DNA from: Cohnella thailandensis
GTDB lineage: Bacteria > Bacillota > Bacilli > Paenibacillales > Paenibacillaceae
Length of the DNA: 64,000 nt
Assembly (NCBI RefSeq): GCF_014212135.1
Contig: NZ_JACJVQ010000005.1
Coordinates: forward strand, 263,702-327,701
Direction of reading: 5' to 3'
Below the pieces are notes generated by a model. The model did no database searches and had not been told where the DNA came from. It saw nothing but the letters and a program-made list of their open reading frames with translations. Positions 42,921 to 50,995 of this stretch are shown piece after piece (position 1 is the first letter of the stretch; each line of letters begins with the position of its first letter). The translations under genes and the position numbers were made by a program.

Positions 42921-43820
42921 ATGAAATATGAGAGCACGCAAGTATTGGAAGGTAGAAGCGTTCTTGCCGCATTGGAGCAATCGCTTGCGATGATCGAGTT
43001 CGATCGCCATGGAGCGGTGCTATGGGCCAACGAGCTGTTCGCCAAGACGATGGGTTATGAAGTCTCGGAGCTTGTCGGCCGGCATCATCGGATCTTTTGC
43101 ATGCCTGAATTCGTTGGCAGCGAGGAATACGAAAAGTTCTGGGACTTTCTGCGGTCCGGATCGAAGTTTCAGCAGAAAATCGTACGGGTGAACAAAAACG
43201 GAGATTCGGTCTGGCTGGAAGCGACTTATATGCCGGTGCTGGACGAGAACGGGAGAACGGCGGCAGTCGTAAAGGTCGCGACCGACATTACCGCAAGGGA
43301 GAACGCCGCCTCTCGAATGACAAACGAGCTGCGCCGGATGGCGGAAGAGCTGCTGCGCCGCACGGAGGAAGGCGCGGGACGCAACCGGCAGGTGGCCTCC
43401 GCAGTCGAGCGCGCGGCGGCCGATAGCGAGGAGAATTTGCGTTCGCTATGGGAGTTCGAGGAGCAAACCCAGGAAATAAGGACGATCGCAAGCATGATCC
43501 GGGAATTCGCTTCGCAAACCCATTTGCTTGGCCTGAACGCGGCGATCGAGGCTGCGCATGCCGGAGAGCACGGACGCGGGTTCGAAGTGGTCGCCGTCGA
43601 GGTAAGAAAGCTCGCCCAGCGGGTTCAACAGTCGGTCAAAGAGATTCAAGCGGCGATCAAGGGGATGACGGACCGGGTAGAACGGGTAGGCTTGGGAATC
43701 AAGAGCTCGCGAGACGCCATCGTCGAATGCCGGGAGCAAATCAAGCATGCGATTGCCGAGTTCGACCGAATCGGCGAAGCGGCAGGAGAATTGGAAACGC
43801 GGGCGAATACGTTGAAATAG
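42921..43820 (+). CDS. Cytoplasmic PAS-domain chemotaxis signalling protein
   Basis: A 299-residue soluble protein. Residues about 14-127 are a PAS domain (MIEFDRHGAVLWANELFAKT, TYMPVLDENGRTAAVVKVATD in part), followed by a short MCP signalling hairpin whose tip reads HLLGLNAAIEAAHAGEHGRG. There is no membrane helix or HAMP. Such small soluble receptors sense redox or an internal ligand; the cofactor is not evident. A TATAAT lies at 42860-42865, with two GTTTCAAA direct repeats (42832, 42843) in the place of a -35 box. GGAAGGAATGG precedes the ATG. Confidence 0.88.
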   Translation: MKYESTQVLEGRSVLAALEQSLAMIEFDRHGAVLWANELFAKTMGYEVSELVGRHHRIFCMPEFVGSEEYEKFWDFLRSGSKFQQKIVRVNKNGDSVWLEATYMPVLDENGRTAAVVKVATDITARENAASRMTNELRRMAEELLRRTEEGAGRNRQVASAVERAAADSEENLRSLWEFEEQTQEIRTIASMIREFASQTHLLGLNAAIEAAHAGEHGRGFEVVAVEVRKLAQRVQQSVKEIQAAIKGMTDRVERVGLGIKSSRDAIVECREQIKHAIAEFDRIGEAAGELETRANTLK

Positions 43821-43823
43821 CAT

Positions 43824-43866
43824 AAGGCCGCCTCGAAGATCCGTAAGGACCCTCGAGGCGGCCTTG
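43824..43866. terminator. Bidirectional terminator
   Basis: AAGGCCGCCTCGA (43824-43836) and TCGAGGCGGCCTT (43853-43865) form a perfect 13-bp stem between convergent genes. Confidence 0.75.
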
Positions 43867-43873
43867 GCTTTGT

Positions 43874-44251
43874 TTAATCGCGGCGGACCCTGTTCCGATC
43901 TCCGCCCGTTGCCGCGCGGAACGGGTTCGCGACGGGAATGAACAGGTCGACGATCCCGATCACGATCGCGGCCAGAATCGCTCCCAGCCAAGTGACCGCT
44001 ACTCCTCCGACGATGAACTGCGCCACCCAGATGACGACGGCGCTGGCGATGAACCCGACGATTCCTCGCCCGAACGGGGTGACTCTTTTACCGAAGATGC
44101 CTTCGATGATCCATCCCAGAACGGCGATGACCAGAGCGAGCATTAGAGCGCTCCAGAACCCTCCGACCGAGAAGTTGGGAACAAGGTACCCGACGATCAT
44201 CAGCACGATGGCCGAGACAACGAACCTGACGACATGACCCAGGAAACTCAT
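43874..44251 (-). CDS. Phage-holin-superfamily IV-like membrane protein
   Basis: A 125-residue protein with four hydrophobic helices (VSAIVLMIVGYLVPNF, ALMLALVIAVLGWIIEG, GIVGFIASAVVIWVAQFIVG, WLGAILAAIVIGIVDLFI) and a basic Arg-rich tail. This matches the YvlD/mycobacterial 4-TM holin superfamily, common house-keeping membrane proteins in Bacillota and not a sign of prophage. AGGAGGT stands ahead of the ATG. Function unknown, possibly envelope stress related. Confidence 0.8.
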   Translation of the reverse strand: MSFLGHVVRFVVSAIVLMIVGYLVPNFSVGGFWSALMLALVIAVLGWIIEGIFGKRVTPFGRGIVGFIASAVVIWVAQFIVGGVAVTWLGAILAAIVIGIVDLFIPVANPFRAATGGDRNRVRRD

Positions 44252-44366
44252 GTGCGGACCTCCTGTGTTCGGTTTATTTGCCAGCGCTCTACGCTGGTAT
44301 TGAACTTAGTGTAACCGTATTGCGGGCGGCTATGTCTGGAAGGTTTCGCAAGCGGCGGCGGCTGAG

Positions 44367-44372
44367 CTATAA
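44367..44372 (+). promoter_or_regulatory. -10 element of mutS2
   Basis: TATAAT 33 bases before the GTG start, with a weak TTTCGC at 18-base spacing. Confidence 0.5.
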
Positions 44373-44399
44373 TAGAAACGAGAGGAGTTGGACCTCGCC

Positions 44400-46766
44400 G
44401 TGAACGACAAGGCGCTCTATACATTGGAATACGACAAAATCATTCTCCGGCTGACGGAGCTGGCCGCCACCTCGCTTGGCAAGGAAGAGGCCGGCAAGCT
44501 CAGGCCGTCCTCCGACAGCTCGGAGGTTAAGCGCAGGCTTGCGGCGACCGACGAAGCCGTAAGATCCTCCTCGCTGAAGGGAGCCCCTCCGTTCGGAGGA
44601 GTGACCGACGTTCGGCCGTCGCTCGGCCGGGCGAAGCTGGGAGGCGTGCTCGGACCTTCGGAGCTGATGGACGTAGCCGGGCTCATCATGGGCTCCCGGA
44701 GAATCCGCAAATATATCCAGGCCGTGGCGGACGAAGCCGAAGTTCCGATCCTGTCGGACCTGGTCGAGCCGCTTATCGACGCCAAAGCGATCGAAGACGA
44801 CATCCGCCGCTGTATCGACGAGCAAGGGGACGTGATGGACTCGGCCAGCCCGGAGCTGGCATCCGTTCGCCGCGATATCCGTATTAATGAAGGAAGAGCG
44901 AGAGAGAAGCTGGACAGCCTCATTCGTTCGACCTCCGTTCAGAAGATGCTGCAAGACGTGCTGATTACGATCCGCAACGACCGTTACGTCATTCCGGTCA
45001 AAGCGGAATACCGCTCCCACTTCGGCGGAATCGTGCACGACCAGTCGGGCAGCGGCGCGACCCTGTTCATCGAGCCGGAAGCCGCTCTGCAGGTCAACAA
45101 CAAGCTGCGCGAGCTGAAGCTGAAGGAGCAGAAGGAGATCGAACGCATTCTGCGTCGGTTAAGCGAGCTCGTCGGAACGAAGGCGGAGCTCCTGATATCG
45201 GATGCGGAGGCTCTCGGCTACATCGACTTTATTTTTGCCAAAGCCGCTCTCGCGGATTCGATGTTCGGCACGCTGCCCGCCATCAACGACGAAGGGCAGA
45301 TGAGGCTGAAGCGGGCGCGTCATCCGCTGATTCCCTCGAAGCAGGTTGTCCCGATCGACATCGACATGGGAGAAGAGTACTCGGCGATCATCGTCACCGG
45401 TCCGAATACCGGGGGCAAGACCGTATCGCTGAAGACCGTCGGTTTGCTTAGCCTGATGGCCATGTCCGGCCTGTTCGTCCCGGCCGACGACGGGAGCAGG
45501 ATGTGCGTCTTCGACGGCGTATTCGCCGACATCGGCGACGAGCAGAGCATCGAGCAGAATCTGAGCACGTTCTCCAGCCATATGACGAACCTGATCGGCA
45601 TGCTGGGACAAGTGACGTCCCGCAGCCTGGTGCTGCTGGACGAATTGGGAGCGGGCACGGACCCGGCGGAAGGCTCGGCGCTGGCCATCGCGATCCTGGA
45701 GCATCTGCACAGGATCGGCTGCCGGCTGCTCGCAACGACGCACTACAGCGAGCTGAAGGCTTACGCCTACAATAGGGACGGAATCATCAACGCCAGCATG
45801 GAGTTCGACGTGGCGACGCTGCGGCCGACCTACCGACTGCTCGTCGGCGTTCCGGGCCGAAGCAACGCTTTCGCCATCGCGTCCAGGCTCGGCCTGCCGA
45901 AGGAGATTATCGAGCACGCGCGGGGTGAGGTGAGCGAGGAAGAGCTCAAGGTCGACGCGATGATCGCGTCGCTCGAGCAGGATCGCCGCCGGGCCGAATC
46001 GGAGAGGCAGGTCGCCGAACGGCTGCGCAAGGAAGTGGAGACGCTCCGCCAGCAGATCGAAGACGAGCGCTTCAAGTTCCAGGAGCAGAAGGCGAAGCTG
46101 CTCGCCGATGCTCGCGAGGAAGCCCGCCAGGCGGTCGCGAAGGCGAAGCGCGAAGCCGAGGAGATCATCTCCGATCTTCGCCGCATGGCGCTGGAAGAAG
46201 GGGCTTCGGTCAAGGAGCACAAGCTCATCGAGGCGAAGCGCAGGCTGGACGATTCGGTCCCGGATCCGGTTCAGCAGCCGAGGAAGAACCAAGGCGGCAA
46301 GCCGGTCAAGATCGAGCCGGGGGACGAAGTCAAGGTTCACAGCCTCGGCGGGCAGAAAGGCCACGTGGTCGAGCTGGCAGGCGACTCCGAAGCGCTCGTG
46401 CAGCTAGGAATCTTGAAGATGAAGGTGGCGCTCGCGGATCTGGAACCGACGCAGAAGGCGGCGGCTTCCGCCCCCAAGAAGCAGGTTCCCGTTACGACGG
46501 TCAAGAGATCGCGCGAAGAGAACACGAGCGGCGAGCTCGACTTAAGGGGCTCGACGCTGGACGAAGCGCTGATCGAGACGGACCGCTTCCTGGACGAGGC
46601 GTTCCTCGCGAACATCGGAAGCGTCTATATCATCCATGGCAAGGGGACGGGCGCGCTCCGCGCCGGCATCCAGGAGTTTCTTCGCAGGCACAAGCACGTG
46701 AAGAGCTACCGCCTCGGCAATTACGGGGAAGGCGGCGCCGGGGTGACGGTAGCCGAATTGAAATAA
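44400..46766 (+). CDS. mutS2: Endonuclease MutS2
   Basis: A protein of about 788 residues of normal MutS2 length. The ATPase domain has Walker A GPNTGGKTVSLKT near residue 334, DDGSRMCVFDGVFADIGDEQS and VLLDELGAGTDPAEGSALA (Walker B). A coiled-coil clamp region follows, and a C-terminal Smr nuclease domain (about 710-788) has LDLRGSTLDEAL and YIIHGKGTGALR. It acts on recombination intermediates or collided ribosomes in Bacillota. GTG 44400 is chosen; TTG 44388 sits directly on the AGGAG. The usual upstream neighbours cvpA and polX are not here. Confidence 0.95.
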   Translation: MNDKALYTLEYDKIILRLTELAATSLGKEEAGKLRPSSDSSEVKRRLAATDEAVRSSSLKGAPPFGGVTDVRPSLGRAKLGGVLGPSELMDVAGLIMGSRRIRKYIQAVADEAEVPILSDLVEPLIDAKAIEDDIRRCIDEQGDVMDSASPELASVRRDIRINEGRAREKLDSLIRSTSVQKMLQDVLITIRNDRYVIPVKAEYRSHFGGIVHDQSGSGATLFIEPEAALQVNNKLRELKLKEQKEIERILRRLSELVGTKAELLISDAEALGYIDFIFAKAALADSMFGTLPAINDEGQMRLKRARHPLIPSKQVVPIDIDMGEEYSAIIVTGPNTGGKTVSLKTVGLLSLMAMSGLFVPADDGSRMCVFDGVFADIGDEQSIEQNLSTFSSHMTNLIGMLGQVTSRSLVLLDELGAGTDPAEGSALAIAILEHLHRIGCRLLATTHYSELKAYAYNRDGIINASMEFDVATLRPTYRLLVGVPGRSNAFAIASRLGLPKEIIEHARGEVSEEELKVDAMIASLEQDRRRAESERQVAERLRKEVETLRQQIEDERFKFQEQKAKLLADAREEARQAVAKAKREAEEIISDLRRMALEEGASVKEHKLIEAKRRLDDSVPDPVQQPRKNQGGKPVKIEPGDEVKVHSLGGQKGHVVELAGDSEALVQLGILKMKVALADLEPTQKAAASAPKKQVPVTTVKRSREENTSGELDLRGSTLDEALIETDRFLDEAFLANIGSVYIIHGKGTGALRAGIQEFLRRHKHVKSYRLGNYGEGGAGVTVAELK

Positions 46767-46815
46767 TCGTTAGGTAACAAGCAAAATTACCGGATGCGAA
46801 GGGAGTCGACCGGGC

Positions 46816-47259
46816 ATGCCCAATAACGAGGATAACCATGCGGTGGATACGCTCATGAATTATCCGATTGCCGCGGCTTTGGCCTACTTCTCCGTAGGCA
46901 TTCTGCTGCTGATCGTTTGCCTGGCCTGCTTCGAGTGGGTGACCCGCTACAAATGCTGGGACGAGATCCGCAAAGGCAACGTGGCGGTGGCGATGGCGAC
47001 CGGGGGCAAAATTTTCGGAATTTGCAACGTCTTCCGGTACGCCATTCAAGCCCAAAGCGCGATCTACGAAAGCATAGGTTGGGCTGCTCTCGGCTTCGTG
47101 CTGCTGCTGGCGGGATATTTTCTGTTCGAGTTTCTGACTCCGGTCATCCGCGTCGACGACGAGATCGCGAAGGACAACCGGGCGGTAGGGCTTATATCGT
47201 TCCTGGTGTCGATATCGCTCTCCTTTATTATTGGATCGTCTATCACCTATGGAGACTAG
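46816..47259 (+). CDS. DUF350 membrane protein (YshE-like)
   Basis: A 147-residue protein with four membrane helices (AALAYFSVGILLLIVCLACF, IGWAALGFVLLLAGYFLFEF, VGLISFLVSISLSFIIGSSI and a shorter one around GNVAVAMATGGKIFGICN). GNVAVAMATGGK is the DUF350 signature. Bacillus yshE sits in the same place after mutS2, so the neighbourhood is conserved. Function unknown. GGGAG lies ahead of the ATG. Confidence 0.85.
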   Translation: MPNNEDNHAVDTLMNYPIAAALAYFSVGILLLIVCLACFEWVTRYKCWDEIRKGNVAVAMATGGKIFGICNVFRYAIQAQSAIYESIGWAALGFVLLLAGYFLFEFLTPVIRVDDEIAKDNRAVGLISFLVSISLSFIIGSSITYGD

Positions 47260-47277
47260 GGGTACGGGAGGATACGA

Positions 47278-47361
47278 ATGAAATATTTGTGGGGCACGCT
47301 GTTCGCGTTTGCCGTGCTGTTTTTTGCGTGCGGGATCATTTATATGGTGAAGGAGGGATAA
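47278..47361 (+). CDS. 27-residue membrane microprotein
   Basis: An ATG after a good GGGAGG (about 6 bases spacing) opens 27 codons: MKYLWGTLFAFAVLFFACG, then IIYMVKEG, and TAA. It is one hydrophobic helix with a Lys at the start and Lys-Glu at the end. Its last codons contain the AAGGAGGG that serves the next gene, whose ATG begins 2 bases after the stop, so it is translationally linked. No family recognised; it may partner the DUF350 protein upstream. Confidence 0.65.
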   Translation: MKYLWGTLFAFAVLFFACGIIYMVKEG

Positions 47362-47362
47362 C

Positions 47363-47899
47363 ATGGCGGTAGTCGTGTGTCCATGGTGTCAAAGCGAGAT
47401 TCCGCAAGAGGAAGGGCAAGAGCCGGACAAGTTCTGCCCGGTTTGCGACAACGAGTTGGACGGGTATCGCACCCTGAGGTTCGGCCTCGGGGACGAGGAC
47501 GTATATCCCGACGATGAAGAGGACGATGACGAATCGGGCTCGTACGGGGCCATCCTATCGGACGAAGAGGAGATTTCGCTCGAGCAGGACGACGAGCTTC
47601 AGATCAAGAACGAGGCGCTGATGCAATACGAGGAGACGGTGGAGAAGCTTCTGGACGAACAAGAGGTCGTTCCCGAATGCCCGCAATGCCGGGAGTACAT
47701 GCTGGAAGCGGGAGAGACGACGGTCCCGGCGGGCGGCTTCCAGCCTCGAGTGCCAGAGGCGCTGGGAGTTCCGATTCTGGATGCGCCTTTTGCGATGAAG
47801 ATTTACGTATGCCCTTCCTGCTTCAACATGCAGCACTCGTTATCCGAGGGGCATCGGACGGCTCTCATTCAGAAGCTGGCTAACGCGAAGACCGAATAG
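47363..47899 (+). CDS. Zinc-ribbon hypothetical protein
   Basis: A 178-residue acidic protein. Two zinc-knuckle pairs open it (VCPWCQSEIP and FCPVCDNELDGYRTLRFG), a very acidic stretch follows (YPDDEEDDDESGSYG), then further CxxC pairs: ECPQCREYMLEAGE and VCPSCFNMQHSLS. Eight Cys in four CxxC pairs could hold two zinc ions. AAGGAGGG stands 5 bases before the ATG. Likely co-transcribed with DUF350 and the microprotein. I do not know its function. Confidence 0.8.
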   Translation: MAVVVCPWCQSEIPQEEGQEPDKFCPVCDNELDGYRTLRFGLGDEDVYPDDEEDDDESGSYGAILSDEEEISLEQDDELQIKNEALMQYEETVEKLLDEQEVVPECPQCREYMLEAGETTVPAGGFQPRVPEALGVPILDAPFAMKIYVCPSCFNMQHSLSEGHRTALIQKLANAKTE

Positions 47900-47919
47900 A
47901 CGGAGAGGAAGTACGCAAG

Positions 47920-48837
47920 ATGAGCAGAATGGTCCAATCGGTAACCGAGTTGATCGGGGACACGCCGGCCGTCCGGCTGAATCGGCTGGTGGACGAGAGA
48001 GATGCCGAAGTGCTCGTTAAACTGTAGAAAATGAACCCTAGCGGAAGCGTGAAGGATCGTGCGGCTTGGGGACTGATCGCGGATGCGGAACAGCGCGGCT
48101 TGATTCGCCCGGGCTCCTTGATCGTCGAGCCGACGAGCGGCAACACGGGCATCGGCCTTGCGATGAACGCGGCGGCCAAGGGCTACAGGCTCATCCTTGT
48201 CATGCCTGACAACATGACCCGCGAGCGCATCTCGCTTCTTCGCGGCTACGGCGCGGAGGTCGTGCTCACCCCGGCGGCCGAGCGGATGCCGGGCGCGATC
48301 GCCAAGGCGAAGGAGATCATCGCCGAGAACCCGGGCAGCTTCATGCCCAACCAGTTCGAGAACCCGGCGAACCCGAATATTCACCGGACGACGACCGCGC
48401 TCGAGATTCTCGAGCAGACGGAAGGCCGCCTCGACGCCTTCGTGGCGACGTCCGGCACCGGCGGAACGGTAACCGGCACGGGCGAGACGCTCAAGGAGAA
48501 GCTGCCCGGCCTTTACGTGGCGGTCGTCGAGCCCGACGGCTCGCCCGTGCTGTCCGGCGGGCAGCCGGGTCCGCACAAGCTGGTCGGGACAAGTCCCGGC
48601 TTCGTTCCGGCCATTCTCAACACGTCCGTCTACGACGAGATCGTTCGCGTGACGGACGAGGACGCGCTCGAGACGACCCGACGGCTCGCCCGCCTGGAGG
48701 GGCTTCTCGTCGGACCGTCGTCCGGAGCCTCCGTCTGGGCCGCGCTGCAGATCGCCCGCCGCCTCGGTCCGGGCAAGCGCGTGCTCTGCATCGCCCCGGA
48801 CACGGGCGAACGGTATTTGAGCATGGGGATTTTCTAA
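47920..48837 (+). pseudogene. cysK: Cysteine synthase CysK, interrupted by an in-frame stop
   Basis: The complete 305-codon cysteine synthase frame is present: MSRMVQSVTELIGDTPAVRL at the start, the PLP Lys in NPSGSVKDRA, phosphate loop TSGNTGIG, and the usual end. One codon is TAG at 48025-48027, where homologues have Glu (KLE-x-MNP), a single-base change from GAG. A restart at ATG 48031 has no ribosome binding site and would lose 37 residues. So it is either a very recent nonsense mutation, a suppressed codon, or a sequencing error; everything downstream is intact. AGAGGA precedes the ATG at 47920. Confidence 0.88.
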
Positions 48838-48913
48838 GGGTTGTCGGAACCGGATCGGAAGAGACAGCCGAGCGAGTTGTGAACAAATTAGATAGGACAG
48901 GTCGCAAAGCATG

Positions 48914-48993
48914 CGCCTCTCCGAGAAATGATGGATCTGCGGATCGGGTTGCCCGATCGTGGAAACGCCATTTCTCGGGTGGCGTGTTTTTTG
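48914..48993 (+). terminator. Long structured terminator after cysK
   Basis: CGCCTCTCCGAGAAATG (48914-48930) pairs with CATTTCTCGGGTGGCG (48969-48984), enclosing an inner hairpin GATCGGG-TT-GCCCGATC (48942-48958), then six T. The two-level fold is larger than a usual terminator and might be part of a small RNA or attenuator for the next gene. Confidence 0.65.
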
Positions 48994-49084
48994 CTTATTC
49001 GCCTGCTCGCGCGGGCTTTATATACAACACTATCTTCTGACATCTTGTGTTAGCTTGAAATTAATCAAGAAGGGAAGATTTCTC

Positions 49085-49609
49085 ATGAATGTACTAACGG
49101 CCATCGAGAAAAGGCGCGAGATCACGAGGTTTAAGCCGGATGCCATTGCGCCGGAATTATTGGATTCGCTGGTTCGCTCCTTGTACTTGTCTCCCAGCGG
49201 CAACAATTTGCCTTCCCGCGAGTTTATTCTCGTCACCGACAAGACGATGCTGGGCGAGTTGACGCCTACCACTCCCTATATGAAGTGGCTGGAGCATGCC
49301 GCGGCGGCCGTCGTGATCGTCGCCAGCCCCGAGACAAGCAAATACTGGCTTCAGGATGCGTCGATCGCGGGAGCTTGCGCTTGGTTGAACGCGACATCGC
49401 TCGGACTGGGCGCCGCATGGGGAGCCGTCTATCATTCCGAAGAGCATGAGGAATCGAAGCGCCGCGAGGACTATGTGCGGGAGCGGCTTGGGATTCCGGC
49501 CGATTACCGCGTGGTGGCCATCCTGGGCTTCGGGTATCCGCTAGAGGAGCCTCCCGCGAAAGAAATGTATCCGTTGGAACGGGTTTTGCATCGGGAACGA
49601 TTCGAATGA
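49085..49609 (+). CDS. Nitroreductase-family protein
   Basis: A 174-residue FMN-dependent reductase fold. MNVLTAIEKRREITRFKPD and LSPSGNNLPSREFILVTD are the FMN-binding Arg and loop of the family; the C-terminus ends VVAILGFGYPLEEP with the typical GYP. The substrate is unknown. The upstream open frame to 48959 is ignored: GAAGGGA stands 10 bases before ATG 49085. It overlaps the next start (ATGA). Confidence 0.85.
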   Translation: MNVLTAIEKRREITRFKPDAIAPELLDSLVRSLYLSPSGNNLPSREFILVTDKTMLGELTPTTPYMKWLEHAAAAVVIVASPETSKYWLQDASIAGACAWLNATSLGLGAAWGAVYHSEEHEESKRREDYVRERLGIPADYRVVAILGFGYPLEEPPAKEMYPLERVLHRERFE

Positions 49610-49965
49610 CCTTCAATGCTCGGGTTAAACGCATTTACGAGCCGGCCGATGCCTCCGACGGAGCGCGCGTGCTCGTCGATCGGCTCTGGCCGAGAGGCGT
49701 GGCCAAGGAAGCGGCTCAGTTGACCCTGTGGATGAAGGAAGTCGCGCCCAGCCCGGAATTGCGCGAGTGGTTCGGGCACCGAGTGGACCGATTCGCCGAG
49801 TTCCAAGTCCGCTACAGGGAAGAGCTGGCCGCTCCTTCGATTCAACCCCATCTGGAGCGACTCCGCCGCTGGGCGGCAGCCGAAGGGCTAACCCTGCTGT
49901 ACGCGGCCAAGGACGAGCGGCATAACCATGCGGCCGTCCTGAAGCGGCACCTGGAGCAAGAGTAA
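49606..49965 (+). CDS. DUF488 family protein
   Basis: A 119-residue protein with the DUF488 pattern: VKRIYEPADASDGARVLVDR, LWPRGVAKE, and the ending LLYAAKDERHNHAAVLKRHL. The family has no agreed function. The start overlaps the nitroreductase stop by ATGA, so the two are coupled. Confidence 0.85.
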   Translation: MTFNARVKRIYEPADASDGARVLVDRLWPRGVAKEAAQLTLWMKEVAPSPELREWFGHRVDRFAEFQVRYREELAAPSIQPHLERLRRWAAAEGLTLLYAAKDERHNHAAVLKRHLEQE

Positions 49966-49983
49966 GTAAGCACCAAACCGCCT

Positions 49984-50088
49984 TTAGAAAAATCCCAGCT
50001 TATCCTTCGCATCCTCCGACATCATCCGGGGCTCCCATCGGGGCTCCCATACGATGTCGACGTCCACCTCGGTTTTGCCCGTATTCTC
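49984..50088 (-). pseudogene. C-terminal remnant of a DUF59/PaaD-like iron-sulfur assembly protein
   Basis: On the minus strand 34 codons end at TAA (49984-49986) and read EVDVDIVWEPRWEPRMM then SEDAKDKLGF, which is the conserved C-terminus of MIP18/DUF59 metal-sulfur cluster proteins. In-frame stops lie directly upstream (TAA just before the fragment) and the N-terminal two thirds are missing. The fragment contains a small duplication, WEPRWEPR. It is a dead fragment. Confidence 0.7.
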
Positions 50089-50185
50089 CGTTTATAAATC
50101 GCTTTGCTTCGCGATTTTGTGGGCGGAATCACAAATGTCAAATTCTCATGGAACGCGAACGCCAGGATTTGACGATCTTGCGAAG

Positions 50186-50229
50186 TGTGATAGACGTCAC
50201 TGTCCGCTCTCGTTTCGGATTCCTATACT
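50186..50229 (+). promoter_or_regulatory. FNR/CRP-type site and class II promoter
   Basis: TGTGA-TAGACG-TCACT (50186-50201) matches the Bacillus Fnr consensus TGTGA-N6-TCACA with one mismatch. A -10 TATACT lies at 50224-50229 and no -35 box is present. With a start near 50236 the site is centred at about -42, the class II position for activation. Confidence 0.7.
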
Positions 50230-50261
50230 AGGGCAGGCGTTCGAACCGGGGGGGACTATCG

Positions 50262-50675
50262 TTGAATAACGACAAATGGGCTTTTGGACGATCAGGCGAG
50301 AAAAGGGAGAAGTCGGTCGAAATACGAGTGGGCTCTATGGGACAAGACCTCGTGTTTCTGGTAACGGGAGGGTCCGCGCACTTGGGAGCCGCGGCCATCG
50401 CCGGCGCTTCGGGCGAAGGCAGGGACGCCGTCTTATCGCTCAAGCTGCCCGGTCATCGGGAGGAAGAGCTGGCGTCCGAGCTGGCGACTCTGGCCTCCCG
50501 GTCGTTGGGACGCACCGTTGCCGTCTTGGCCGGCATTCACCTGGATCGTCCGTCCAGGCAGGATATCGAAGACATCGTCGCGGAAGCGAGGCGGGAGATG
50601 GTTGCCGCGATCGAAGACTGGAAGGCACATCAAACGGCGAGGGGGCGAAGCGGGGATGCCGAAGCCGCTCATTGA
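50262..50675 (+). CDS. LpdD-like prenylated-flavin chaperone domain protein
   Basis: A 137-residue protein. After a 27-residue charged leader it reads [40 protein letters not shown] and [20 protein letters not shown], which match what I recall of the LpdD/gallate decarboxylase subunit D domain family. It lies just behind the Fnr-type promoter and overlaps moaA'. TTG 50262 follows GGGGGGGA by 7 bases. In this context its partner may be a respiratory enzyme rather than a decarboxylase. The family call is moderate. Confidence 0.6.
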   Translation: MNNDKWAFGRSGEKREKSVEIRVGSMGQDLVFLVTGGSAHLGAAAIAGASGEGRDAVLSLKLPGHREEELASELATLASRSLGRTVAVLAGIHLDRPSRQDIEDIVAEARREMVAAIEDWKAHQTARGRSGDAEAAH

Positions 50676-50814
50676 TTCCTATGGGAAGGTCCACGACTAT
50701 CTGCGAATATCCGTGATGGATCGCTGCAACTTGAGATGCGTTTATTGCATGCCGGAGGAAGGGATGACCTTCGAACCGGATCACCGCATCCTGTCCTACG
50801 ATCGCTGCCGCTAG
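50656..50814 (+). pseudogene. moaA: moaA fragment (N-terminal 52 codons)
   Basis: The frame from ATG 50656 reads [20 protein letters not shown] and [13 protein letters not shown], the N-terminus of GTP cyclase MoaA with its radical-SAM CxxxCxxC cysteines, as far as HRILSYD. It then breaks at CRC-stop (TAG 50812). About 280 residues are missing. The break is in CGCTGCCGCT (50803-50812), the same 10 bases as at the moeA' break. Confidence 0.88.
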
Positions 50815-50841
50815 ATCGGCAAACGCAAGAAGGGATGACCA

Positions 50842-50995
50842 TTGGCAGCGCAGACGCAGTCGAGCGGCAAGATCGACGGTAAATTCAATCGAAGGACGCT
50901 GACCCCCGCAGAAGCGAGAGAGGCCGTTCTGGAACGCATACGTACCCGATCCGGCACGGAGGAAGTTCCTCTTGCGGAAGCGATCGGGCGCTGCC
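50842..50995 (+). pseudogene. moeA: moeA fragment (N-terminal about 50 codons)
   Basis: TTG 50842 follows AGAAGGGA and opens a frame reading RRTLTPAEAREAVLERIRTR and GTEEVPLAEAIGR, the start of molybdopterin molybdotransferase MoeA. Homology stops at CGCTGCCGCT (50989-50998); the frame beyond that has nothing to do with MoeA. About 350 residues are missing. Confidence 0.8.

Noticed and set aside
42895..42921. Sigma-D promoter (GCCGATAT) for the PAS chemoreceptor
   Set aside because: The GCCGATAT runs into the start codon and no TAAA stands 15 bases before it.
43874..44251. Prophage holin
   Set aside because: No lysin or other phage genes are near, and this 4-TM family is common as a chromosomal gene in Bacillota.
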